Source of the DNA: Oscillospiraceae bacterium
GTDB lineage: Bacteria > Bacillota > Clostridia > Oscillospirales > Oscillospiraceae
Length of the DNA stretch: 64,000 nt
Direction: 5' to 3'
Assembly: GCA_017405865.1 (NCBI GenBank)
Contig: JAFQZN010000040.1
Span: 35,075 to 99,074, forward strand
The position numbers and the translations under genes are program-made. The notes beneath the pieces were generated by a model. The model was given only the letters and a program-made list of their open reading frames with translations, did no database searches and had not been told where the DNA came from. Below, piece after piece: positions 52,489 through 60,327 of the stretch. The stretch's first letter is position 1. The number at the start of each line of letters is the position of its first letter.

Positions 52489-55400
52489 ATTCAAGCTGAC
52501 AAAAGAACAGCAGGCGGTCGTTGACAATTCCGGCGGCACACTGCTGGTATCTGCCGCTGCCGGCTCCGGCAAGACGATGGTGCTGATAGAGCGCGTACTT
52601 AAGACCGTGCAGGAACGGGAATGTGATCTGGATCGCTTCCTGATGATCACCTATACGCAGGCGGCTGCCGCCGAGCTGCGCGGCAAGCTCGTCGCCCGCT
52701 TGAGCGAAGCGCTTGCGCTTTGCCCCGAGGACCGCCATTTGCAGCGGCAGATGAGCCGCGTGTATCTGACGCAGATCTCGACCGTTCATTCCTTCTGCGC
52801 CGCCGTCCTGCGGGAGTATGCGCACGTGATCGACCTTCCGGCAGACTTTTCTGTCTGCGATGAGCAGGAGGCGGAAAAGCTGCGCGAACGCGCGCTGAAA
52901 ACGGTGCTGGATGCAGCGTATGAAAAGCGCGACGATACCGGTGACGTTGCGGCTGCTTTGGATATGCTCGGCGCGGGAAAGGACGATGCGAATCTGCCGC
53001 AGCTGATCGTAACGCTCCATAACAGCCTGCAAAGCTACTGCGATCCTGCAAAGCGGCTGCAGACGCTGCGCGCTGAGCTGGACTGCGCATCCTGCACGGA
53101 CGTCGGCGAGACGGTATGGGGGCAGTATCTGATCGCGCAGCTCCATACGTATCTGGACCGTTCGCTCGAGCGGCTGCAGAAGCTATTTGCTCTGGCGCAG
53201 GGAGAGCTGGGAAAATACCTTCCCGCGATCCAAAACAGCATGGATGTGATCATCGCCCTTCGGCAGAAAGAGACGTGGGAAGAGATCCGCGCGTTTTCCT
53301 GCCGCTTTGAAAAATTTGCCTCCATACGCAATTGTGAGGATCCGGAATTAAAGGAATACGTGAAAAACGCGCGAAACGGCGTCAATAAGGGTGTTGAGGC
53401 GTGGAAGGCAAGATTCAGCCTTCCTTCCGAAGAAGCAATGAAGGATCTTGCCGTCAGCGCGAAGGCGCTGCGCGGACTGACCGATCTGACCGAGCGGTTT
53501 TCAAAGGCTTACGCGGAGCAAAAGCGCCGAGCGCATATGCTCGATTACGACGATCTGGAGCATGAAATGCTCCGCCTCGTGCGGATCCGCTTTGCCGCGA
53601 AGGAGCTTTCCGAACGCTACGAGCAGATCATGGTCGACGAGTATCAGGACACCAACGAGGTGCAGGACACGATCTTCCGGCTGATCTCCCGGGAGGAAGA
53701 GAATCTGTTCTTTGTCGGCGACGTGAAGCAGTCGATCTACGGCTTCCGGCGCGCAGATCCGACGATCTTTCTGGAGAAGTACAAAACCTTTGCCGACTAC
53801 AAGGCGGCAAAGCCGGGCGAGCCGAGAAAGATCCTGCTGTCCGACAATTTCCGTTCCCACCCCGCGATTCTGGAGGCGGCGAACGACGTCTTCCGCCTGA
53901 CGATGTCGGAAAACGTCGGCGGCCTGCGCTACGGCGACGCAGAGGCGCTGCGCCCGAACCGTCCGGCGGCGGATATGGGGTCTGCGCCCGTGGAGCTGCA
54001 CTGCATCGAAAAGGACAGCGTCAGACAGACGAAGCCGCGCTCTGCGGCAGAGATTGAGGCGGATTTCGTCGCTTCCAGAATCCGCAAAATGCTCGACGGC
54101 GGCGAGCGCATCCCGGACGGCGAGGACCTTCGCCAGATTCGTGCCGAGGACGTCGTGATTCTGCTCCGTTCCATGAAAAACCGCGCCGAGGTATACGAGA
54201 GCGCGCTGGCAAAGCAAGGGATCAAATACGTCAGCGACAACGATAATATTTTCGAGACGGAAGAGATCACGGTCCTAACGGCGCTTTTGCAAGTGATCGA
54301 CAACCCGCATCAGGATATTCCGCTGCTGACCGTTCTCATGTCCCCGCTGTTCGGCTGCACGGCAAACGAGCTTGCGCTGGCAAGAGCGAAGCGCGGCGGT
54401 GATATATGGGAGATTATGCAGGGCAGCGAGGCATGCAGCGTCCTCAACGAGCTGCGCACGGCGGCACAGACGTCCTCGCTGCGAAGACTGCTCGATATTG
54501 CCGATGAACGCCTGTTTCTCCGAACAATTTACGGCGCAATGGAAAACGGCAGGCTGCGCCTGCAGAATATCAACCGTTTCTTTGCGCTCGCAGACAGCTA
54601 CGAAACGGGGGACCGCTTCGGCCTTTCCGGGTTCGTGCGCTATCTTGCGCTGCTGCGTGATAAGGGAGTCGGAGCGAACGGTCAGCCGGGCGGCGATGCG
54701 GTGCGCCTGACGACCGTGCATAAATCAAAGGGCTTGGAATACCCGGTCGTTTTCCTGTGCGGGCTGGGCAGCGAGTTCCGATTCTCGGAGAAGGATGCGA
54801 CTGTGCTGATCAACAGCGCTCTCGGCCTTGCCTCCGACGTCTATGATCCCGAGCAGGTGATCAAATATCCCACCATTGCGAAGAACGCAGTCAGGGATCG
54901 CATTCGCAGGGAGAATCTCTCCGAGGAAATGCGGATCCTGTACGTCGGTATGACGCGCGCGAAATACCGCCTCGTGATGACCTGCTGCAAAAACAATCTG
55001 ACGAAGAAGCTGAACGATCTTGCCCATGAGCTGACGGTCCCTGCGCAGGATGCCCTCATAGAAGCGGCCGCCTCTCTCGGCGACTGGGTGCTCATGACCG
55101 CGCTGACGCATACGGAGGCCGGCGAGCTCTTCGCCGCCGGCGGAAACCCGGAAGATAGCCGTACGCCGGAATATCCGTGGGCGATCCGTTTCTACCGCAG
55201 CAGTATGCTGGAGGAGCAGAGCGTGCAGCCTGTACCGGCGGAGGAAGAGAAGGACGCGGTCGAATATGTGCCGCTTCATTATGCGCACGAAAAGGCGGTC
55301 AGCGCGCCGAGCAAGGTGACGGCGACCCAGCTCAAGGGAAGAGCACTGGACAGTGAAGTTTACGAGGAGACGGCGCCCTTAAAGCTGACGATACGAAAGC

Positions 55401-55936
55401 CGCATTTTACCTATGGCAAGCGCAGGCTTACGCCTGCAGAGCGCGGCACGGCGATCCACCTCGCCATGCAGTATATCCGCTATGAAAGCTGCACGGATTT
55501 ACAGAGCGTGAAGCGCGAGCTGGACCGTCTCGTGGATCTGCGGTTTCTGACGGAACAGCAGCGCGAGGCCGTCCCAGAGGAGAAAATACGGAATTTCTTC
55601 CGTTCCGCGCTCGGACGGCGCGTACTTTCTGCAGAGCGCGTGATCCGGGAGTATAAATTCTCCGTGTTGGAGGACGGCAGCCTGCTCGATCCTGCGCTGG
55701 CAGGGGAGAAGCTGCTCTTACAGGGCGTGACGGACTGCTGCCTGATCGAAAACGGAGAACTGACGATCCTCGACTTCAAATCGGATCACGTCCTGCCCGG
55801 ACGGGAGGAAGAACGCGCAGCGTACTACCGGGGACAGCTTGACGCCTACAGCAAGGCGCTTTCCCGGATTTTCGATCTGCCCGTCAAAGAGAGAATCCTC
55901 TACTTTTTCTCGACCGATACCGCGATCAACGCATAA
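52481..55936 (+). CDS. addA: ATP-dependent helicase/nuclease subunit AddA
   Basis: 1151 residues from ATG 52481, AGGAGGTGCAGGCAG upstream. LTKEQQAVVDNSGGTLLVSAAAGSGKTMVLIERVL is the Q motif and Walker A; VDEYQDTNEVQD is Walker B; later motifs include LSDNFRSHPAIL, TVHKSKGLEYPVVFL and LYVGMTRAKYRL. The C-terminal nuclease reads GVTDCCLIENGELTILDFKSDHV. With AddB it resects DNA breaks. An earlier start at 52442 lies inside addB. Confidence 0.96.
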   Translation: MAEFKLTKEQQAVVDNSGGTLLVSAAAGSGKTMVLIERVLKTVQERECDLDRFLMITYTQAAAAELRGKLVARLSEALALCPEDRHLQRQMSRVYLTQISTVHSFCAAVLREYAHVIDLPADFSVCDEQEAEKLRERALKTVLDAAYEKRDDTGDVAAALDMLGAGKDDANLPQLIVTLHNSLQSYCDPAKRLQTLRAELDCASCTDVGETVWGQYLIAQLHTYLDRSLERLQKLFALAQGELGKYLPAIQNSMDVIIALRQKETWEEIRAFSCRFEKFASIRNCEDPELKEYVKNARNGVNKGVEAWKARFSLPSEEAMKDLAVSAKALRGLTDLTERFSKAYAEQKRRAHMLDYDDLEHEMLRLVRIRFAAKELSERYEQIMVDEYQDTNEVQDTIFRLISREEENLFFVGDVKQSIYGFRRADPTIFLEKYKTFADYKAAKPGEPRKILLSDNFRSHPAILEAANDVFRLTMSENVGGLRYGDAEALRPNRPAADMGSAPVELHCIEKDSVRQTKPRSAAEIEADFVASRIRKMLDGGERIPDGEDLRQIRAEDVVILLRSMKNRAEVYESALAKQGIKYVSDNDNIFETEEITVLTALLQVIDNPHQDIPLLTVLMSPLFGCTANELALARAKRGGDIWEIMQGSEACSVLNELRTAAQTSSLRRLLDIADERLFLRTIYGAMENGRLRLQNINRFFALADSYETGDRFGLSGFVRYLALLRDKGVGANGQPGGDAVRLTTVHKSKGLEYPVVFLCGLGSEFRFSEKDATVLINSALGLASDVYDPEQVIKYPTIAKNAVRDRIRRENLSEEMRILYVGMTRAKYRLVMTCCKNNLTKKLNDLAHELTVPAQDALIEAAASLGDWVLMTALTHTEAGELFAAGGNPEDSRTPEYPWAIRFYRSSMLEEQSVQPVPAEEEKDAVEYVPLHYAHEKAVSAPSKVTATQLKGRALDSEVYEETAPLKLTIRKPHFTYGKRRLTPAERGTAIHLAMQYIRYESCTDLQSVKRELDRLVDLRFLTEQQREAVPEEKIRNFFRSALGRRVLSAERVIREYKFSVLEDGSLLDPALAGEKLLLQGVTDCCLIENGELTILDFKSDHVLPGREEERAAYYRGQLDAYSKALSRIFDLPVKERILYFFSTDTAINA

Positions 55937-55974
55937 AAAAATCCCATCGGCTCAAATGAACCGATGGGATTTTT
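55936..55974. terminator. bidirectional terminator
   Basis: AAAAATCCCATCGG-loop-CCGATGGGATTTTT, between convergent addA and rpe. Confidence 0.92.
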
Positions 55975-55979
55975 AACGC

Positions 55980-56630
55980 TCATTTTTTGACCGCTTCAAC
56001 GAATTTCGCAGGATCCTCCGCTTTGAAATACGCGCTGCCGGCGACGAGAACGTTCGCGCCGTTTTTGCGGCAGATCATGGCGGTTTTTTCGTTCACGCCG
56101 CCGTCGACCTCCAGCTCACAGGCCGGATTCTGCTCGTCGATATAGGCGCGAATTTTCTTCAGCTTCGGCATCATGTCGTCCATGAAGCTCTGACCGCCGA
56201 AGCCCGGCTCGACCGTCATGACGAGGATCAGATCGCAATAGGTAAGGTAGGGGAGAACCGCCTCGGCAGGCGTCTTCGGCTTGACGGAGATCGCCGCCTT
56301 CACGCCGTTTTCGCGAATGCGCATCAATGCCGCGAGGGTGTTTTCCTCGCTGTCGGCCTCCACGTGGATCGTCAGGATGTCGCTGCCCGCCTTGCAGAAA
56401 TCGTCCACGTAGCGGATCGGGCGGTCGATCATCAGATGCACGTCGAGCGGCAGCGCGGTGATCTTGCGGATGGCGGCAACGACCGGGATGCCGATCGTAA
56501 TATTCGGCACGAAAATACCGTCCATCACGTCAACGTGAACGTAGTCCGCGCCGGCGGGAGCCAGCGCGCGGATGTCACGCTCCAGATTGACAAAATCAGC
56601 GGAAAGAATGGAAGGAGAAACCTTTATCAT
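55980..56630 (-). CDS. rpe: Ribulose-phosphate 3-epimerase
   Basis: 216 residues from ATG 56630, giving the canonical MIKVSPSILSADF start; a start 18 bases upstream is less likely. YVHVDVMDGIFVPNITIG, LDVHLMI, VMTVEPGFGGQSF and ELEVDGGV hold the metal and catalytic residues. It interconverts ribulose-5-P and xylulose-5-P in the pentose phosphate pathway. The ribosome site is CGGAGGTACGTA. It is read from the promoter at 56976-57004 through a leader of about 340 bases. Confidence 0.95.
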   Translation of the reverse strand: MIKVSPSILSADFVNLERDIRALAPAGADYVHVDVMDGIFVPNITIGIPVVAAIRKITALPLDVHLMIDRPIRYVDDFCKAGSDILTIHVEADSEENTLAALMRIRENGVKAAISVKPKTPAEAVLPYLTYCDLILVMTVEPGFGGQSFMDDMMPKLKKIRAYIDEQNPACELEVDGGVNEKTAMICRKNGANVLVAGSAYFKAEDPAKFVEAVKK

Positions 56631-56968
56631 TACGTACCTCCGAAGCATAGAATAAGCCGAGGAGAGCCGATCTTAAGCCGTCTCTGCGCGGCTCTTTTCG
56701 GTCCTTTTGGCTTGTTGTCCTTGCCTTGCGACAGCAAGGCTGCGTCCGCCGCACCGAGAATCCCTCAAAAATAACTCGCGCAGAGATGCGAAGCAGTTTT
56801 CCCGGAGCGGCAATTCATCAAGACGAGTAAAACGCCGCAGGGAATCCTTGACGGATTTTCAAGGCGGTTTGCGAAGTATTGGCGGATCGCCGCTCGTGAA
56901 AACCGACTTGAGCTCGGCACTTCTCGGCTTAGAGCGGCGGCAGGGAACTCCGCCCCACGCAGAGCCGC
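56631..56968 (-). ncRNA. long structured leader or small RNA upstream of rpe
   Basis: On the minus strand the RNA would start near 56968. Hairpins seen by eye include GCGGCGG/CCGCCGC at the 5' end, CCTTG-loop-CAAGG, GCCTTGC-TGTC-GCAAGGC and GAGCCG/CGGCT near the end. No internal terminator with a T-run is obvious. No riboswitch or 6S family was recognised. A plus-strand open frame at 56707-56982 is not convincing as a gene. Confidence 0.45.
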
Positions 56969-56975
56969 CGCTTCT

Positions 56976-57004
56976 ATTATAGGCGATTTGTCTGTTCATG
57001 TCAA
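56976..57004 (-). promoter_or_regulatory. perfect sigma-A promoter upstream of rpe
   Basis: On the minus strand: TTGACA (56999-57004), 17 bases, TATAAT (56976-56981). Perfect consensus, as at the tRNA-Pro and dlt super-operon promoters. Confidence 0.87.
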
Positions 57005-57074
57005 ATTTTTCCTTTGATAAGTCCGCACAGCCGGGAGAAACTAAAACCGACAACGGATGAAGGAGGAGAAAATC

Positions 57075-57245
57075 ATGGATTGTCATTGCAGCGCAAATCG
57101 CTCGATCGAATGCACCGTCAAGCAGTGCAAGCATCACTACGGCATGGATAACTACTGTTCTCTGGACCGCATTCAGGTCGGCACGCACGAGACCGATCCC
57201 ACGGTCAAGGAATGCACCGACTGCATGTCCTTCGCAAGAAAGTAA
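57075..57245 (+). CDS. DUF1540 cysteine-rich small protein
   Basis: 56 residues from ATG 57075 after GAAGGAGGAGAAAATC. MDCHCSANRSIECTVKQCKHH and KECTDCMSFA place seven cysteines in the DUF1540 pattern, probably binding metal. Many clostridial homologues accompany sporulation, but the function is not known. Confidence 0.85.
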   Translation: MDCHCSANRSIECTVKQCKHHYGMDNYCSLDRIQVGTHETDPTVKECTDCMSFARK

Positions 57246-57247
57246 GG

Positions 57248-57279
57248 CAAAACGGGAGCGTCAATGCTCCCGTTTTTTC
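57248..57279. terminator. bidirectional terminator
   Basis: AAAACGGGAGC-loop-GCTCCCGTTTT followed by T residues; its right arm is within the last codons of the convergent YihY gene. Confidence 0.88.
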
Positions 57280-58076
57280 TCAAGCCACAGATTCAGAAGC
57301 GCACCGTAAAACAGGATGCAGATGCAGATATACAGCCACAGCATGCCGAAGGCGATCGCGGAGAGGCTGCCGTAGAAAACGGGATAGGATTTGGAGTGCC
57401 GAACGTAGAAGGAAAACAGATGCGTAAACACCAGCCACCCGATCGCGGCTGCAACAGCGCCGGGCAGGCTCTCGCGTGGCGTTTGCTTTTTGTTCGGAAA
57501 CACGCAGTAGATCGCGCAGAACAGCCCGCTCAACATCACTGCGATGATCAGCGCGCGGAATTGCAGGAGCTTGACGAACAGCCGCAGGATCGGCACACGT
57601 CCTCTCTGACACCACGCTGCGATCTCCTGCCCGAAGCCGTGGATGATCAGCGTGAGCATCAGCGCGGCGATCAGCAGGAGCATATAGCCCATGCAAAGAA
57701 GCCGCCGGAAAAAGTAACTGCGGCTTTCTCTGACGCGGTGGACCGCGTTCAGCCCGACGTGGATGCAGTAAACGCCGCTGGACGACGACCATACGGCGAC
57801 AAGGGCGGTCAGCGAGAGCAGAACGCCGGAGCTGCTGCGGCTCATATCGTAGACGATATTGGCAATGACAGGCTCTAACACCGTCGGTACGACCCCGCGG
57901 ATCGAAGAGAGCAGATCGTTTTCGGAAAAGCCGACATACGGAAGCAGTCCGACCACGAGGATCAGCGCCGGGAAGACAGAAAGAATGATATAAAACGCAG
58001 CGTTTGCCGAATAGAGCGGGATCCGGTATTCCGCGATTTGCCGCAAGCCTCTGCGCAGCATCCGGTAGTATTTCAT
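57261..58076 (-). CDS. yihY: YihY/BrkB-family membrane protein
   Basis: 271 residues, six membrane helices. SANAAFYIILSVFPALILVVGLLPYVGF near the start, YDMSRSSSGVLLSLTALVAVWSSSSGVYCIHVGLNAVHRVRESRSYFFRRL in the middle and YGSLSAIAFGMLWLYICICILFYGALLN near the end are family hallmarks. The once-assumed ribonuclease BN activity is not supported; transport or an envelope role is unclear. Confidence 0.9.
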   Translation of the reverse strand: MKYYRMLRRGLRQIAEYRIPLYSANAAFYIILSVFPALILVVGLLPYVGFSENDLLSSIRGVVPTVLEPVIANIVYDMSRSSSGVLLSLTALVAVWSSSSGVYCIHVGLNAVHRVRESRSYFFRRLLCMGYMLLLIAALMLTLIIHGFGQEIAAWCQRGRVPILRLFVKLLQFRALIIAVMLSGLFCAIYCVFPNKKQTPRESLPGAVAAAIGWLVFTHLFSFYVRHSKSYPVFYGSLSAIAFGMLWLYICICILFYGALLNLWLEKKREH

Positions 58077-58091
58077 ATTGACCTCCGGCGA

Positions 58092-58120
58092 TTGACAGAA
58101 ATGGGTAATAATGATATACT
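58092..58120 (+). promoter_or_regulatory. sigma-A promoter of the 58177 gene
   Basis: TTGACA (58092-58097), 17 bases, TATACT (58115-58120). Confidence 0.8.
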
Positions 58121-58176
58121 GATTAAAATATTATATGCATCTGTTTTCGGATACATACATAGGAAGTAAGTAGATT

Positions 58177-59070
58177 ATGCAGAAACAAATCAGTACCGCG
58201 ATCGCGAGCCTTTGCAGAAATCAGCCGCTTGACAGTGTGTTTCGTCTGGTCAAAACAGCGGGCTTTGACAGTGTGGATTTCCCCTTCAGCACGTTCAGCA
58301 ATTCACCCTTGTCGCCCCTCAATCAGCCGGACTGGAAGAGCTGGGTGCGTCAGCTTTACGATCTGACAGGGCAATATGGCCTGCCGATCACGCAGGCGCA
58401 TGCGTCGTGGGAGCAGGGGATTCCCGCCGACTGGCATTATGAAGCCCCGCACGATCTTTATTACCGCACCATGGAGTCCTGCCGCGCTGTCGGGTGTCGG
58501 CAGCTGATCTTCCACCCGCTGCGTCAGCTCGAGCGCGTGGACAGCCTGTCCATGCGGCAGCGCATTCATGCGTATAACGTCCGCTGGTTCCACGATCTGA
58601 TCTCTGCGGCGGAATCGTACGACATCATCATCAATCTGGAAAATACCTTCGACTCTCACCACGTCCAGAAGCCCGGCGACCCGCCCTATCCCTATACCAC
58701 CGCGCAGGATATGATCGACCTCATGCGCGACATCGGCAGCCTTCACGTGCAGCTCTGCCTCGATACCGGTCATGCGAATATCAGCGCGCAGGACATTCCC
58801 GCGATGATCCGCGTCTTCCGCAGGGATCTGGCCACGGTGCATCTGAACGATAACTATGGCAGGATCAGCCCGGTTTACGAGGATCTGCACTTGTTCCCCG
58901 GCTACGGCAGGATCGTCTGGAAGGACGTTTTCGATGCGCTGCGTGAGGTTGGTTTCTCCGGCGTTATGAACATCGAGCCGATCGGCGAGCTGCGCACCTC
59001 CTCCGAACAGGTGCGCCTGATCCAGCTCAAAGCCGCCGCCGATACCCTCCGCGCCCTGATGAATGAATAG
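58177..59070 (+). CDS. Sugar phosphate isomerase/epimerase (TIM barrel, AP endonuclease 2 family)
   Basis: 297 residues. INLENTFDSHHV (metal Glu near 150), QLCLDTGHANISAQ (Asp/His near 190), TVHLNDNYG and MNIEPIGELRTS (final Glu) are the xylose isomerase-like/AP endonuclease 2 metal ligands. Substrate not determinable. It stands alone, followed by REP-like palindromes. Confidence 0.85.
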   Translation: MQKQISTAIASLCRNQPLDSVFRLVKTAGFDSVDFPFSTFSNSPLSPLNQPDWKSWVRQLYDLTGQYGLPITQAHASWEQGIPADWHYEAPHDLYYRTMESCRAVGCRQLIFHPLRQLERVDSLSMRQRIHAYNVRWFHDLISAAESYDIIINLENTFDSHHVQKPGDPPYPYTTAQDMIDLMRDIGSLHVQLCLDTGHANISAQDIPAMIRVFRRDLATVHLNDNYGRISPVYEDLHLFPGYGRIVWKDVFDALREVGFSGVMNIEPIGELRTSSEQVRLIQLKAAADTLRALMNE

Positions 59071-59088
59071 GAAGAGATTACCTGACTT

Positions 59089-59336
59089 GTCATTGCCCGC
59101 CTCCGCGCGGGCAATTTTTCCCCGGAATGTAGAACCGAGGTAATAAAGAAAATCTCAAATTCTGTCATTGCCCGGCTTGCCCGGGCAATCTGTCCCCGGC
59201 AGGCATGGCACGTGTACCGTATTACGAAAGGTGTGCCGAGACGATACGCACAGATTGCCCCATTCGGGGCAATGACAGAAAAGGAAAACCTCCCCCCGCT
59301 GTCATTGCCCGCCTCCGCGCGGGCAATCGGTCCCAG
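59089..59336 (+). repeat. REP-like palindromes A-D, upstream array
   Basis: Four copies of a unit with core TGTCATTGCCCG-loop-CGGGCAAT: A 59089-59125 (plus), B 59162-59217 (plus), C 59246-59278 (inverted), D 59299-59336 (plus). Arm bases vary (CCGCC/GCG against CCGG/CCGG) but stay complementary, which implies selection on pairing. B and C form a head-to-head pair. Copies A and D are each followed by a related leader ending GAGGTAATA. Confidence 0.88.
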
Positions 59337-59360
59337 TCAATGTCGAATTGAGGTAATATA

Positions 59361-59642
59361 ATGCAATACTACGTCTATTTTCTGACCAACTGGAACAACC
59401 GCGTTCTCTATGTCGGCGTTACGAACAACTTGGAGCGGCGCCTCTATGAACATAAACACGAACTGGTCGACGGCTTTACAAAGCGCTACCATGTTCACAA
59501 GCTAGTCTATTTTGAAACTACTTCAGACGTTCGCTCCGCGATCGCGCGAGAAAAACAGTTTAAAAGGTGGACGCGAGCACAAAAGAATAAACTGATTTCA
59601 GAAAGCAATCCCGATTGGATAGACCTTTCTGAAAACTGGTAA
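59361..59642 (+). CDS. GIY-YIG nuclease, small stand-alone type
   Basis: 93 residues. YYVYFLTN (GIY-equivalent), VLYVGVTNNLERRLYEHK (YIG and catalytic Arg) and a late Glu in SAIAREKQFKRW cover the whole domain. The length matches the UvrC-like single-domain YhbQ group. The ribosome site GAGGTAATA lies six bases before ATG and is itself part of the repeated leader. Gene and leader are bracketed by inverted REP-like units with identical spacers, as expected of a mobile or REP-maintaining nuclease; this role is inference. Confidence 0.9.
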   Translation: MQYYVYFLTNWNNRVLYVGVTNNLERRLYEHKHELVDGFTKRYHVHKLVYFETTSDVRSAIAREKQFKRWTRAQKNKLISESNPDWIDLSENW

Positions 59643-59644
59643 AC

Positions 59645-59818
59645 ACAGATTGCCCGGACAAGCCGGGCAATGACAGAAAAGGAAAACCTCCCCCCGCTGT
59701 CATTGCCCGCCTCTGCGCGGGCAATCTGTCCCCGGCAGGTATGGCACGTGTAGCGTATTACAGAAAAGTGTGCTGCAACGAGACGCACAGATTGCCCGGA
59801 CAAGCCGGGCAATGACAA
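59645..59818 (+). repeat. REP-like palindromes E-G, downstream array
   Basis: E 59645-59677 (inverted), F 59698-59753 (plus), G 59785-59818 (inverted). F-G repeats B-C including the stretch GGCA(G)G.ATGGCACGTGTA between the cores. The spacer joining C to D and E to F (AAAAGGAAAACCTCCCCCCG) is identical. Beyond G only a short run and a terminator follow. Confidence 0.88.
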
Positions 59819-59871
59819 AAATGGGAAAAAGCCAACAAGACAATGACAAAATACCTGCAAAACCTTCACAG

Positions 59872-59897
59872 CAGGGGAGATCTTCTCCTCTGTTTTT
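59872..59897 (+). terminator. terminator-like hairpin
   Basis: CAGGGGAGA and TCTCCTCTG (one G-U pair) followed by TTTTTT. It may close transcription from the GIY-YIG region. From 59898 to 60044 the DNA is very AT-rich with no gene. Confidence 0.75.
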
Positions 59898-60044
59898 TCA
59901 TAACATTAACCGGGCGGGAAAGCTGTCTGATAACCATGCCATTTTAAATGATAATTATTCCACCTAATTATCCAAAATATCTTACAAATTTATAAAAATC
60001 TACTGTAATAATTGATTTATTAGAAGATTTGAGATTTCAATATT

Positions 60045-60073
60045 GAAACTTCCTTTTCCACGTGCTATACTTC
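60045..60073 (+). promoter_or_regulatory. sigma-A promoter of the large secreted protein
   Basis: TTGAAA (60045-60050), 17 bases, TATACT (60068-60073). It predicts a leader of about 250 bases to the start at 60328. Confidence 0.72.
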
Positions 60074-60209
60074 TTTATGAATAAACAGGATATTGTGGCT
60101 ACAGTGTGGAATTTTCCCGCTTAACACACAATTTCTTGCAAAAATGTCTCTATTGCGGACAGTACGTCGATGTTGTACGTGTCCCGTGCACCTTGATAAC
60201 GGTGAATAT

Positions 60210-60234
60210 GCCCCGAACGGATAACGGGGCTTTT
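60210..60234 (+). terminator. terminator-like hairpin inside the leader (possible attenuator)
   Basis: GCCCCG-AACGGATAA-CGGGGC followed by TTTTC, about 100 bases before the start codon. A second hairpin, CGTTAT-loop-ATAACG, is at 60246-60264. The word GATAACG occurs three times in the leader (about 60195, 60220, 60254). No known riboswitch recognised. Confidence 0.45.
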
Positions 60235-60327
60235 CATCTGCGGAGCGTTATGTGCAGGATAACGTTGCGCAGAAGAACGGATTATCCGATAGAAACAAAA
60301 ACTAAATTATAAGGAGATACATAGCTT

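Noticed and set aside
56631-56968. 6S RNA
   Set aside because: The leader is hairpin-rich, but I could not find the single long helix with a central bubble expected of 6S RNA.
56707-56982. 91-residue plus-strand open frame upstream of DUF1540
   Set aside because: Arg/Ser-rich, no motif, and opposite to a consensus promoter and leader for rpe.
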